Of a stretch of 64,000 bases of DNA, positions 25,010 to 35,965 are shown piece by piece. This DNA comes from Lepeophtheirus salmonis (Eukaryota; Arthropoda; Copepoda; Siphonostomatoida; Caligidae): assembly GCF_016086655.4 (NCBI RefSeq), contig NC_052135.2:15590363-15654362 (forward strand). Direction: 5' to 3'. Positions within the stretch are counted from its first letter, which is position 1. Every line of letters begins with the position of its first letter. The notes beneath the pieces are model-generated. The model was not told the origin of the DNA. It made no database searches and saw only the letters and a list, made by a program, of their open reading frames with translations. The position numbers and the translations under genes were made by a program.

Positions 25010-25460
25010 TTGTAAGTGCATTGGGATTGTAAAAATGGAAAAAAACCTGTAAATCAACACGGTAACTCTGACAATTTGAAGAATTTTTTGAAGAGAGTGG
25101 TTTAGCTGTCATGACGTTTTATTAGATCAAATATAGTCAGCTGTGATGAGGGGAGGGTAGAAGGAAATAAAAAAGGACAAAGGCAAGAATTAATGCAATG
25201 TCTATCGACAGTTCTACTTTGAGTTCAAGAATCAAAGTTACTCTCCGTCATTTAGGAGCATATACAAATGTTCAATCCGGTTTTTTATATAACTGTAGAA
25301 AAGTAAGTGCGCATCTCAGAAATTAAATAATAATGGTAACCGCTGAGGAAAAGAAAATACACTCTTTAATTTGCCAAATCCTAAAAAACAGGAGAGCGAT
25401 TAAATTCAAACGATCAGCACCACAGTGTATGATTCTACATTTTGTAGACAGGTAGCCATG
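25010..25460 (+). repeat. Dispersed repeat family R1, copy 2
   Basis: Partner of 9890-10500, with the landmarks TTTAGCTGTCATGACGTTTT, GTGATGAGGGGAGGGTAGA, GGACAAAGGCAAGAATTA, CAGTTCTACTTTGAGTTCAA and TGTTCAATCCGG. Homology seems to continue to GCACCACAGTGTATGATTCT (25419), which resembles GCTCCGCACAGCTCGTAT near 10437. Confidence 0.6.
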
Positions 25461-25734
25461 TTATTTAATAGAATTTATAATGGGGTGACGTAGCTCCGTG
25501 AAATACACAATCTAATTAAATTATTTTCGAGAAATGAATCCAGAGAAGTAAATATACATTTGATATGTAAATATTTCCTTTGTCTGATAGATTAATTTAA
25601 TTACTAAAATGATTACTAATACATTTTGATCTCTATCAGACTAATAGAAAATAAATAAATCTAAATCAATAGCTATATGTTAAGTTGTAAAAAATATGGC
25701 CTGGGGGTATCTAAAAATATACGAAACCAAAAAA

Positions 25735-25820
25735 TTACATGGTAGAGTCTGAGAGTTTGAACAATCTATTGAAGGAGGAACAGGTAAGCTGGCATGAAAC
25801 TTTGTTAGATTAGGAATTTA
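25735..25820 (+). repeat. Dispersed repeat family R1, partial copy 3
   Basis: AGTCTGAGAGTTTGAACAAT with AGGTAAGCTGGCATGAAACT and TTGTTAGAT (25745-25812) parallels AACTCTGACAATTTGAAGAA with GGTTTAGCTGTCATGACGTT and TTATTAGAT at 25063-25128. Only the 5' part of the repeat is present. Confidence 0.45.
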
Positions 25821-26144
25821 CATGCAATATTTCTTCTAACTTTTGAAACCTATCTTTGTTTAAATTTTAATTTTGAAATTGTTTCTTTTTGTCGGTAACT
25901 AATTGGAAATGGCATAGTTTACCTATATACCTTGCTATATTTATATTTCTCGACCAGCGGCAAAAATAAAAACTCATAAATTCCAACTTATAGTTAGTGT
26001 TGGGGAAATGTAAAAATTATTATTTTTAGTAGAATTAATACATTGAGATATGAATATTAAAATATAAAAAAAAACAGACTAGTGCAAAGAAAAAATTTAC
26101 AAAATAGAATCATATTAAAATTTAAATAATATCCGTATATGTAA

Positions 26145-26613
26145 ATATGTCACACACAAAAAAAAATTTGCTTGAGGTCAGCCCTCTCTTCCCTGGCGAT
26201 AGTATAAAGGTATATAATTCTAAAGAGTGGCCGATTTATAATAAAAGCTATCCTTAGTCCTTATTAGGCCTGTAAATTGATACAATTTTAATATCTCTGC
26301 CCATGCAATTTATCGATATCATAGAGTAGTTATCCTGCACGCCCCTGGCTAACCACTTAGACTTTAATTCCCTTTTAATCATTCGAAAAATTCCCCTTGA
26401 AGGAGGGTTAGCTACTTTTTTAATAGCAGATACCAGCAGAACATCATACCCATCAGCAAAATAATCACTTGAATTTACTTCCAACATTCTGTTGTCACAT
26501 ACAGATAATACATCTGGATCAAACGATAAGGGATGGTAAATTGTTTCTTTACGTTTACTTTTGTCTAAAATAGAATTAACATTGCCTGAAATTAACTTTA
26601 ACTTTATACTCAA
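26145..26613 (-). mobile_element. LINE family B, internally deleted copy
   Basis: On the minus strand an endonuclease domain (26254-26613) runs directly into the last residues and 3' tail of the same element type (26145-26253). That tail matches the 3' end of the copy at 60330-61020: TGAGGTCAGCC against TGAGTTCAGCC, TTCCCTGGCGATAGTATAAA against CTTCCTTGGCGAAAGTATAA, then CACACACAAAAAAAA at the extreme end in both. The whole reverse transcriptase is missing. G11 (26631-26641) lies just upstream. Confidence 0.65.
26254..26613 (-). pseudogene. LINE endonuclease fragment
   Basis: A 119-codon open frame, MSIKLKLISGNVNSILDKSK, continues to HPLSFDPDVLSVCDNRML (the position of the usual D(I/V)x..E(T/N) motif, with Glu replaced by Asp) and ends DIKIVSIYRPNKD, the IYRPP-type motif of APE endonucleases in CR1/Jockey-like LINEs. 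The central part, including GYDVLLVSAIKKVANPPSRG, fits the loop region. The frame is unusually intact for this window. The second half of the endonuclease (GDFN, SxID, DH) is deleted. Confidence 0.68.
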
Positions 26614-26630
26614 TATAATTTTAAATTAGT

Positions 26631-26641
26631 GGGGGGGGGGG
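26631..26641. repeat. G11 homopolymer
   Basis: Eleven G immediately upstream (in the minus sense) of the LINE B start codon region, followed by CGGCATGCC. Confidence 0.9.
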
Positions 26642-27980
26642 CGGCATGCCTTTAAATGAGGATTTCTTAGATACTTATATAACTTATCTGAGCTTTCAAA
26701 TTACTTTTTTTCCAAGCTTTCTTTTCTTTGGGATTTTGACACCTTTTTGATAGCGACTGTATAATTAAGTTATTTCAGATATTGGCTCCGCTAAACCATT
26801 ATTTTTGTGGTTTTCCACTCGATACGTTCCGTTGTTTGAGAAAACTGTTATATGGTGTGCTCTCATTCAAAAGCTCAAATTATTATGAATGTGATACGGC
26901 ACATTCAGTATTCTCTTTTTGTTCCATATTTAATCTAATAAGAGAGGAATAAATCTATATATTTTCTGATCAAACTTTCAATTAGAGTAACAAGTTATCA
27001 AATTCAAAATAAGTTTAAAAATCCCTACTTATGTATATACCCAGTACATTTTTAAATGTGTTCGAGTAGTAATAGGGTTTGAAGTCATTTAACATTATAT
27101 AAAAATCTGTGGTAATAATATTATTTACATGAATTAATCATTTTGATAAAATATCTGATTTTTAAATAACTCTTACATCATATGATATAAAGCTCATCAA
27201 TTAGAATCTCTCACAATTAATGGAAAATATATTTATGTCTAATATCAATTACGCTTTTCTAAGAATACAAATGAATGTCATTGAATTTCTTATAATGTTT
27301 AATTACTTGCTTCAGAAAACTTTAACAAGCAACAATAACTTTTCTCATTGAGTAAACCATTCTCAAGAAAGGAAAGAAAATGTATTGAGACAATATTTTT
27401 CTTGGATAACTAGTACTTAAAGTTCAAGAAATTAAGTTTAGCTTGGAAAAATCAGCAATTGCCAATGAAATATAGCTACGAAATAAATCATTTGTAATAG
27501 ACCAATTCCTTACTGAAGGTTAAAAGAAGATGTAGTACAGTAAATATATTTACAGTTTTCTATTAAGTTTAGAAGTTTAAAATAAAAGTTTCTCCTCACT
27601 TATTTATTCATTTATAATTTATTAATAAAATCTTCATCGAGACTTACGTATTATAGATCTAATCAAAAATATTGTTTCTCATTTTAAAAAAATCAGCAAT
27701 TGTTTAATTTTTAAACTGTTTCTTTGGGTAGACATTTAATTGGAAATGACATATGGGCCTTCAAGAGGGAGAAGAGTACGGAAGCAAACGCACAATTACT
27801 TGAAATGATTTTTTTTCTTCAAAATATTACATAGATCTTATTAATGACCCATAATTCACTGTAAGTCAATAATCCAGCAGTTGGATAAAGTGGTAGAAAT
27901 AGTGTTAAGACTCTCATTTGATTATAATACTTTTTAAACAGCAAATATTCATCGAAAAATGTGTATGTGATAAATATAAT
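26642..27980. other. AT-rich stretch, nothing recognised
   Basis: This is where the 3' part of the neighbouring piggyBac element would be expected. I find neither its C-terminal cysteine-rich region nor a second TTAA-flanked end here. Confidence 0.45.
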
Positions 27981-27984
27981 AAGT

Positions 27985-29040
27985 TTATAAAAGAAAAAAG
28001 GAAAAACGGTTGTTGAGTGTTCTCCCTTTCAAATTTAAGATTTCTGTTGGAAGTTCAGTTTTATTTTTTCGAAAGGTACTAACCATCCTCATTTTTTTTT
28101 TTTTTTTTTTTTGTAAGAGTTTTTGTCCAAGGCTACAGGACGTAAAAAAATGCATCACAAGTAATATTTTGACCACGTAGACAATGAAACAAGTCCAGCT
28201 CTACTCGCTCCCCTTGATTTTTTTCAGGCTTGTCTCCACTTAATTTTCCCTTGTAAATTTGCATATTCCACGTGTAAGATTACACTGAATCACATGCAGC
28301 CCAAATTTTAATCTCATACCCGATAGTTTTTGGAGGGATGTATTGTCGAAAAGGACAACGATCTCTAAATCACGCTCGTCCACAGTTACATTTGCTCCAG
28401 GAATGTAAGAGTACCAAAGCCTCTCTACCCATTTATTCATACTTCACGAATTAGAGCCAATTTGTCTTTTGACAAAATTTTGAAGTTTTTCAAAGGTATA
28501 ACCGCATGAAAAATTGGTCTCCCTGTTTCAGAGTCTCAAAAGGCTTTCGGTCGACTCTCCTTTAAATCTATAAACAACCACAAGAATAAGGATCCCAAAA
28601 TAGGCATTTAGTTCTAATTTGCCGATAACGGACAACTCATTGCCAAGGACGCGTCCCCCTTCAAGATTGTTCATATCCAACTTTTTTTGTTGAGTAAAAT
28701 AAGATCAGAAGAGCTCAAATTAAGATAGTATATCCGAAACATGACTTACTGCAAATCTCGTAGGACCAGGCTTCATCTTGATTATATTTTCTGACTTTAG
28801 AGGAGGCTGTAGTGCAAGTTTTTTTGCCCACTCTATTTTTCCATTCTTCGATATATAAATAGCTTGATTTGATTCTGGCGGATGACGTAATAATTCTGAA
28901 TCCTCGTCCATTGAAGATTCTGATGTTGATTCAAAATCAAAATGATCTTCAATGTCAGATAGATCAACGCTCTCATCCTCACTTTGGTCATAGCTGTATT
29001 GGAAAATTTGTTCCAGATCCTTTTGAACACTTATATTTTT
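27985..29040 (-). pseudogene. piggyBac transposase pseudogene
   Basis: DDE_Tnp_1_7-type transposase that excises at TTAA. The order along the minus strand is: acidic N-terminus; ISKNGKIEWAKK; NIIKMKPGPTRFAVSHVSDI (28720-28911); ELNAYFGILILVVVYRFKGE near 28605; SETGRPIFHAVIPLKNF near 28520; MNKWVERLWYSYIPGANVTV plus DE (28240-28440), with the first catalytic Asp; NITCDAFF near 28160, with a second catalytic Asp; and FRKNKTELPTEILNLKGRTL near 28060. At least three frame changes and several stops are present. The Lys codons before MRMVSTFRKNK come from a 21-base A run on the coding strand. The C-terminal ring-like region is missing. Confidence 0.88.
28092..28112. repeat. T21 homopolymer inside the piggyBac pseudogene
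   Basis: Read on the coding (minus) strand it is a run of A giving consecutive Lys, where family members usually have a short basic stretch. The residues on both sides remain in one frame with the family consensus, so the expansion was in frame or close to it. Confidence 0.85.
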
Positions 29041-29392
29041 TGACCTACTCTATTGAATATTATACTAAACTGCGATGCTAATGAAATATAACAAAGAAAC
29101 CAGCCATATCATCTCAGACAGAAAATAATAATAATAAGTCGAAATTTCTTGCATTAACACCTTCAGTAATCGTGCATGGGTCACATTGACCCAAGGACCT
29201 TATATGTAACAAAAACGTTTTTATAATAAATTTCAATAATCAACTGTCGTTTAGATCAGATAGACATCAAAAGAACAAATAATTAGCTAAGGAGATACAG
29301 TTTTATAAAAATAGGAAGCATATAAGAAACAATTTCAATGAATTGAATTTAAAAAATGGCTCAAAATGACCAAAAGAACGTAGAAGGGTTAA

Positions 29393-30170
29393 TTATTTTA
29401 GTATAAATTATAATTAATAAACTAAAAACAGGGTTTCCCCCAGGAATTTTATTGTTATCTATATTCACGCAATCTCACAATCTCATTATATTTAAATTTC
29501 TCAATAAATATTAAAAACTAAATTGAGCAAGAATAAATCAAAATACAACTTTTTTAAAGGAATTTTTAAAAATTTGAAATATAAGATCTATTCTATAACT
29601 TTAGCTACGATATAAAATACTTGAAGAAAAAATAAAAAAGATATTAACTTCTACGTTAAGTCCATCATTTTACTCGATTTTTTAGTGTTTATATCCATTT
29701 TTTATTTATTTTAATCAAGATTAAGTCATAAATAATTAATTGGTCAAATGCTGAAATGTGTGTATCAATTTGTAATTATTTTTTTCCATTTTTAAAGTTT
29801 TTTCATGTCGAAATATGATTCTGATCCGTAGTTATACCCTAAAAACTTGATTTTTAAAAATTGGCTTTACAGGCCAAACCTGTGAAGGTTGGTAGTTTTA
29901 ATGGTCCTTATCGTATTCTACGCTTTAAATAACCATATTAAGTGTGGGTTGTAGACTGCAGGCACTCCATGACGTTCATTTTTTTACATAGTGTTATTTC
30001 TTTGTAAGACTTGATATTTTGGAGTCCATTTGAAAAAAATGTTAAAATATGTAATATAAATATTGATTTCAACCTTGCAATAATTTATGAAGGAGATTGC
30101 ATGATTATTTTATAGTTTCATTGTTTCTTGAATATAAAGAATCCGTTCGTAAATATACTGATCACTTGGT
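29393..30170. other. AT-rich stretch, nothing recognised
   Basis: Flanking DNA beyond the piggyBac target site. No coding region or repeat identified. Confidence 0.5.
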
Positions 30171-30184
30171 ATGTATCCGTCCCA

Positions 30185-30330
30185 AAATTATGACATCTCA
30201 TCCGGTTTGGTTCTAAATTTTAAGAACATATCTGAATCTGACGCAAATTCGTGTCAAAAACTGATTTTTTAATGACGTCATCGTAAATCAATTTTTGTTT
30301 GATGACATAATCATAAATCAATCTTTATCA
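30185..30330 (+). repeat. TGACGTCATCAT repeat, full copy
   Basis: Partner of 17600-17760. Block AATTATGACATCTCATCC, spacer, then TGACGTCATCGTAAATCAAT (30273) and a second unit TGACATAATCATAAATCAAT (30303), whose octamer is mutated. Confidence 0.55.
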
Positions 30331-30714
30331 TATAAAATAGTAAGCTGAGTTACTTTGTTGTAATATTAGTAAAAATGATGTCTTGTAGGGGGCGCTTTAA
30401 AGTTTTGGACGTTTCTTCAAAGACAAATAACAGGAGAGGACGGGATTGGTCTGGATGGAATAGGTTTTAAGTCCCATATTAAAGGCTGATAAGATCCTAC
30501 CAATAATCTATGTTTTTCTTTTTGAGTGATATAATATGTAACTCGTACGAATTAATTATAACTACGCAAAAGCTATTATTTGTAAATTATACATATAACT
30601 AAGTCATTATTAGGGATATGGTATTCTTTAAAATGCAGTGAACCTCAAATAAAAAGAAATATATATATATGTGGTACGTCAAAATTAAAGTAATTCCAAT
30701 TTATTTTATTACTT

Positions 30715-31110
30715 GATACATGCATACATCCCAATATTTTATAGCCAAATTTGAGTCAATTATAGGATTTGTATTCAAATTCACGGGATAAATTATGTAA
30801 GATACTCAAAAAACAAAAAAAACAAAAAATTTAGAAAACTTTTATTTGATTTAAAGGACGTATTTTGGGGCCAGATATGGCTTTTTAAATATAATCTATG
30901 ATTTACTCATTTTTTATTTATTGTAACGATCTATTTCAGCTCCTTTCAATTCAATTTGTAGTTAATACAAAGGCTTAATTAGAATAATTTGTTTATAAAA
31001 ATGAATGATAATTTTTCGAAGAATTCAAACGTCATACACCCTCAATTTTTAAAAGAATCGCTCTTTCATGTTTTTCGTTGATTGACGGCATATATTGGTA
31101 AGAGCAAAAT
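30715..31110 (+). repeat. Dispersed repeat family R3, copy 2
   Basis: Parallel to 42950-43290. Shared blocks are TTTGAGTCAATTATAGGATT against TTTGAGTCAATTATAAGTTC, TAAGATACTCAAAA, CTTTTATTTGATTTAAAGGA against CCTTTATTTGATTTAAGAGA, and TTGATTGACGGCATATATTG against TGTATTGACGGCCACATATA. No shared open frame. Confidence 0.6.
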
Positions 31111-31408
31111 TTGTACACTGTTATTAATTATTCCCCCTTATTTTGACATTTTTAATGCATTAGGAAGCAAAAGGCAAAATACCCTCTATCAACAAATATG
31201 TCCTCCCTCAAAGTTACCATATTTTTTATGACATTTTCCCAGGGGCTGTTTTTACACTCACTGCAATTTAGAGAATATTCCTATCATTTGCCATTATACT
31301 AAATAACGATAAATATTAAAAATATTTTGTTTTTTTACAAAAAACTAAAAAAAATCAACAACTTAAAAATTAGATAATGATTAAATTTGATTTATATTAT
31401 CAAATTTA

Positions 31409-31420
31409 CCCCCCCCCCCC
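31409..31420. repeat. C12 homopolymer
   Basis: Twelve C in an otherwise A/T-dominated stretch, between CAAATTTA and TAATATTT. Confidence 0.9.
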
Positions 31421-31799
31421 TAATATTTTTGATCCTATGTAAATGTAGTTTTAATTAATAACCCAAAATAAAACGATTATGAAAGCAAACACAAAATTGA
31501 TTATCAAAACAAATAAAAAGTTGATTGAATCAACAGAAAACATTAAGGTGTATATAGGGCTCTAACATTAGATGCATTATATATTTACTTATAATGCTTA
31601 AATTAAATTAGAAGAGTGCAATATTATTTGGGATACACAGTTGTGTCTGTTTAAGGTGAAACACATAAAGTGTTTTTAAATATGTATCTTTGTCTGAAAA
31701 ATATCAATAACGGGGGAAACACCCTTTGAAACAATAAATTAAACAGAAACCATTATAAATATCCAATAAACCAATTATCATAGTCAATCAGGAATACCA

Positions 31800-32140
31800 G
31801 CTGTAACCTGAACTTTTTGCAGCCATTTTTAATGAAGTTCTTCTCCATTTTGACACAAGCATCCATGATAATATACTTGTATTGTTGCTTGTAGATTAAT
31901 TATACTCTTGAAAACATACCTTACAAACGCTGCAAAAGAACAAGAAATCGGGCAAGCTTTCTTTTACCATCCATGCTCTTCAGATGCTATTGTGGAGTCC
32001 TTTTATATACATTAAGTCCAAAATTGTCTTTGATAAGATGATTCACGATTATGTTGTACAAATCAAACACTCTGGCAAAGCCTTGTAGTTACAGTATTCT
32101 TTTGGGACTATAATACTTCCCTTGATACTCTCTGAGCTAG
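31800..32140 (-). pseudogene. Mariner-superfamily transposase remnant
   Basis: On the minus strand one frame, with only occasional stops, reads REYQGKYYSPKRI, then NHLIKDNFGLNVYKRTPQ, then HLKSMDGKRKLARFLVLLQR, then GMFSRV. This is the layout of the second DNA-binding helix and linker leading to the first catalytic strand in mariner-like transposases (LG..YKR..., ..KR..RA..LL.R, then V(I)(L/I)F(S/T)DEK). The catalytic block itself is not readable. No terminal repeats were identified. The family assignment is by pattern only. Confidence 0.45.
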
Positions 32141-32549
32141 GCAACCATCAAACAAAAAATAAAGAAAGATAGCGACATATGTATATAAACGTGTACATAA
32201 GTATAGCAATAAAACCCAAATTAAATAAACATACGTTAATTACATAATGGAAATAGTCGATTATAATTGATTTATTGTGGTTACAGCAAATACATAAATC
32301 AATAATATAATAAACACACAAACCATGTTTTGTCAAAAGGAAAATGTGAAAATCAATCACCAAATGGAAAAATGTTTTATTTTCTTATTGCTAAGATTTT
32401 TTGTCCGTAACATGGGACTTAAAATTGGTACAGTCCCACATCCCTTGAAAAACCTCTCAAATTATAAAGCGACTTCTAGACGATATAATTTTCCCTAATA
32501 TTATACCATAATTGTTCATCTAGACCCAATTAAAGTCTAAATTAGGGTA

Positions 32550-32600
32550 TGTAAAAGTATACAGGATCGATTTATGATGACGTCATTGAAGAAATATTGT
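32550..32600 (-). repeat. TGACGTCATCAT repeat fragment, inverted
   Basis: On the minus strand CAATGACGTCATCATAAATC (octamer at 32578-32585) matches the repeat core at 17.7 and 30.3 kb. Confidence 0.45.
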
Positions 32601-32951
32601 TCAATAGGACGAATTTTTTGTATTCTAAGGGAAATAATTCGAGTTTTTGTAAAAAAAAATAAGGAAATTTGGACCTTGGAATGTGTAGAAATATCCCACT
32701 CTTAAATTAATTATACTCTTAATTTGAGATATCTCTATTTCACCTGATGAGAAGAGAAGAAGAAGAAGGCTTGGTTTTTAAGTAACAAAAAGAGGAGTAA
32801 TCAGTGATCATAGGATATTTTATTATTTTAATGCAGCTCTAATTACTTAATAGTTATTTATTTAATACACTTATATTTAATTGTATGTTTAATATATTTA
32901 TTTAATTAATTGTTAAATAATAATTTATGTTTATATTATCTTAGCAGTCAT

Positions 32952-33466
32952 CAGTGTTAGGCAAGTTACTTCAAAAATGTAATATATTTCATATTACCAG
33001 TTACTTGCATTAGAAAGTAATACAGTTCTTTACAATATTATCTTCTGTGTAGAGTAATAAATTACTTATTACCAAGCTTCCCATCAACACATAAATTACA
33101 CCTTACTGTGAGGTTCTTGTCCATTTCTCAAATAAATTGAAAATAGTGCGGGTACAACTACTTAGAAAAGGTTGAATTATCCTTCGTTGTTGTCATCTTG
33201 AAATCTTCAAAAATAATCGTCTTCTTCTTGTGTTGATATAAAACCTTCTTCTTTTCCTTTTTATTTAAGGCTGTTGCGCCTGTGTCATTTTTTTCGAAAA
33301 CACCTCGCCTATGAGACAGTTCGGATTGTAACATGCGTTACCGGACTCAGTGACTATAATAATATTACTGTAATATATTTAGTAGCGAGTTATATTACTC
33401 TGTTACTTCCTAATGTAATATATTACAGTAACGCATTGCTTTTGTAACGCGTTAGGCCCAACACTG
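32952..33466. mobile_element. Non-autonomous hAT-type element with 8-bp TSD
   Basis: A 515-bp unit with ends CAGTGTTAGGCAAGTTACTT (left) and, read inward from the right, CAGTGTTGGGCCTAACGCGT. It is flanked by GCAGTCAT (32944-32951) and GCAGTAAT (33467-33474), an 8-bp target duplication with one mismatch. CAGTGTTGGG ends with 8-bp duplications are characteristic of hAT transposons. The subterminal regions repeat GTTACT/AGTAAC-like words (for example AGTAATATTACTG motifs at both sides). There is no transposase frame, so it would need an enzyme in trans. Confidence 0.88.
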
Positions 33467-33474
33467 GCAGTAAT

Positions 33475-35034
33475 CATTTTGAATAATGTGTATTCTGGAG
33501 ATTTTTATTCAGAATGTTTTCATTATAGTGTGTTATAAAAAATACTAAGAAATTACTCTTGTTCTTTTTATTATAAATAGTAGATTTTGTTCCGAAAATC
33601 ATCAAATGCTATCAGATTTATTGACAAAAATAATTTTTTTTGCCATTCAACATACATATTTCTTATTATTAAAGATTTCCAACCATTTAAGTATAAAATC
33701 AAAGCAAAGGTTTATTTATTAATTTCTAGGGACTAATAACAAAAATTTAAACATTTTTAAAATTATTCACTATGATCTAAATAATATTTTCAATGTCAAG
33801 GCAGAGATGTGTTTTTCCCAAACAGTTTGAAATTTCTATTTCAATATTATTTTAAGTAAATTTATTTTGGTTGGTAACTTTGAATAAATAAAACTGAATG
33901 ATCATATTATTCAAATTTGATTGATGACACTTTTATCGGTAGGGAGACCGGGAAAAATTACAATATTTTTTCATGAAGATAAATTGGTCATCGTTGGCTT
34001 CACTTAGACCCGTTAAAACTTCACATAATATAGCTATATGTGTTTGCTGTTTTTTGAATATATTTAGAGATTATACTATGAATTAGTTTTTCACAAATTG
34101 TATTTAAATGGTATTACTGAATTGTTTAAAAACATCCAATTTGAGTTTGAAATTTAAAAAAAAAGACTAAACAATATTTTTTGATAAATATATAAGTAGA
34201 ATTTTCCAGATGATGAATTTTTAAACATACTGTTATAGTAGATTAAAATATCATAAGATTTATATGATAAATAACTTTTTAGTATTATCGATTAGATAAA
34301 TTAACTTTAAGAAATTTTCACAGCCCTAATCGAGCTATTTTTTTATTTAAAGTACATATACCCCTTCTTCCCCTAAAAAACTTACTTATATATATATAAG
34401 TTAAAATGAAATCACACGATCTTTGATAACTTATTATCAAAGAATGTCATCTTCATTAATCGTAGAAAATTTCATCTGAAGTTGACACATTAAAAAAAGA
34501 ATAATATTGTAAAATATACGAGATAAAAAAAAATTAGATTAATTGATATCCTGCTGTTTTTATAAAATTTTCTATCTAATTATCTGGTTTTCGTAGTTTA
34601 CGATAAAAATAAATTTATTTTTCAAGGATCATTACATAGAATAAGATAAATTTATTTATTCTATATAGAATTGAATATGTAGTTAGCTAAGCCAATAAAT
34701 TTTAACATAGCTTACATGTAGTTATAGTGAATTTTATAAAATTCATGCCCATAAAACAATTTTAACAAGAACAGATAATTTACATCTCAATAAGGCTAAG
34801 AGCGGGGCAAGTTGGCACAATTTTTACATATTTTGCATATTATTTAGCTTGTAAAAGAAACATGTTTATTTCGCATGGTTCAAAACAAAACTACTTTTGT
34901 CATCAGTTTCATATCATAGTTTAAAGATACTTCAGCTGGTATGTCAATTTGAATGTTGGCAATGTTTCTACTAACTTCTGATTATAAATGTAAATACTAA
35001 TATTTACCAAGAAAGTATCTTAAAATAATTTTAT
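33475..35034. other. AT-rich stretch, nothing recognised
   Basis: No coding region. A short AGCGGGGCAAGTTGGCACA sequence at 34800 is unusually G-rich for the neighbourhood and may be a fragment of an element end, but no partner end is visible. Confidence 0.45.
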
Positions 35035-35290
35035 AAACTCATTTGTGGCCCATCAATACAGAAGCAAGCTAGAATGATTTTTATGAAAATTGAGTATAGA
35101 TTACATTTGTATTTTTTGACGAATTATCCTTAATTTCTATCAGCAAATTATTCTTAAGAGCTCTTTGGAGTAACTGATAAATTGATAGACTTTGTTTGAA
35201 AGCCCAAATCGAAACCAATATAAATAGCTTAAAATAAACTAGAAATTTAATTAAACTATTTCTTCTCTTTATATGTTCGGTTACAAACTA
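35035..35290 (-). repeat. Dispersed repeat family R3, copy 3
   Basis: Matches the inverse of 42950-43290 strongly: GATTACATTTGTATTTTTTG with ACGAATTATC (35099-35128) against GATTACATTTGTATTGTTTG with ACGAATTTAC, then TTTCTATCAGCAAATTATTC against TTTCTATCAACAAAGTGCAT, then TTTGAAAGCCCAAAT against TTTGAAAGGCAATAT. Confidence 0.6.
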
Positions 35291-35689
35291 TTCCAATTTT
35301 GAACAGTTGTAAATCCAAAATTTTAGAGCAATAGATTGATACTTCAATCAAAAGTTTCATATTTCAGTTAGTTTTCTTAATAAACTTTATAAAAAAATTA
35401 GCTGTGACTCAAATTTTAGTAACTTTATATTTGTAAATGTTACACAAAAATAATTTTTTTATTTATATAAATTTGGAATGGTTTATTTATATTTATTGAA
35501 TTTAAATATAATATACAGGACATATAAAATGTTGGGTTGAGCTCTGAAATGCTTTGAACGGTCAAGAACCATTATGATTTTAGTGGACCGAACTTAGTCG
35601 GTCCCTTAAATAAGTTCGGTTTCGATTGGTCTCAAAAAAAATAATGGTTTTGAATCAGTTTTATCTATAATTCGTTACAAAAATATTCT

Positions 35690-35965
35690 CTAAATGAATT
35701 GTAGATAACGACATATGTATTTTAAAATGGTAAACCTTGTCATAATAACGTCTTTTTAAGTGGAATATCTTGTATAAATCAAATTTGTGCAACTCATAAA
35801 TCAGGTAAATAGCGGAGAAAATAGGTCGATAGATGGATACCGAAAAAATATTGTCTATATAGTGAGGCAGTAAAAATCGGTCAACGACTTGTACACATTT
35901 AAATTTAGGTGTACAGTATAAAATCACAGTCTGGATCGAAATATCGGTCCAAATGTGTCTAGACA
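35690..35965 (+). repeat. Dispersed repeat family R5, copy 2
   Basis: Partner of 16140-16370. It overlaps the longest minus-strand open frame here (35661-36032, 123 codons). Because the other copy has no corresponding frame, I treat that frame as chance and not as a gene. Confidence 0.5.

Larger units (their letters stand above)
27985..29388 (-). mobile_element. piggyBac-like element, 3' end lost
   Basis: The right boundary is clear: TTAA at 29389-29392 abuts, read inward, CCCTTCTACGTTCTTTTGGT, a CCC-starting piggyBac-type end at the expected TTAA target. Inside it is a subterminal palindrome GGGTCACATTGACCC (near 29178). The transposase pseudogene follows on the minus strand. No second end is found before 27985, so this is a 5' portion truncated or eroded at the other side. 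Confidence 0.8.

Noticed and set aside
34800..34830. GCGGGGCAAGTTGGCACA as a transposon end
   Set aside because: No inverted partner or target duplication found nearby.
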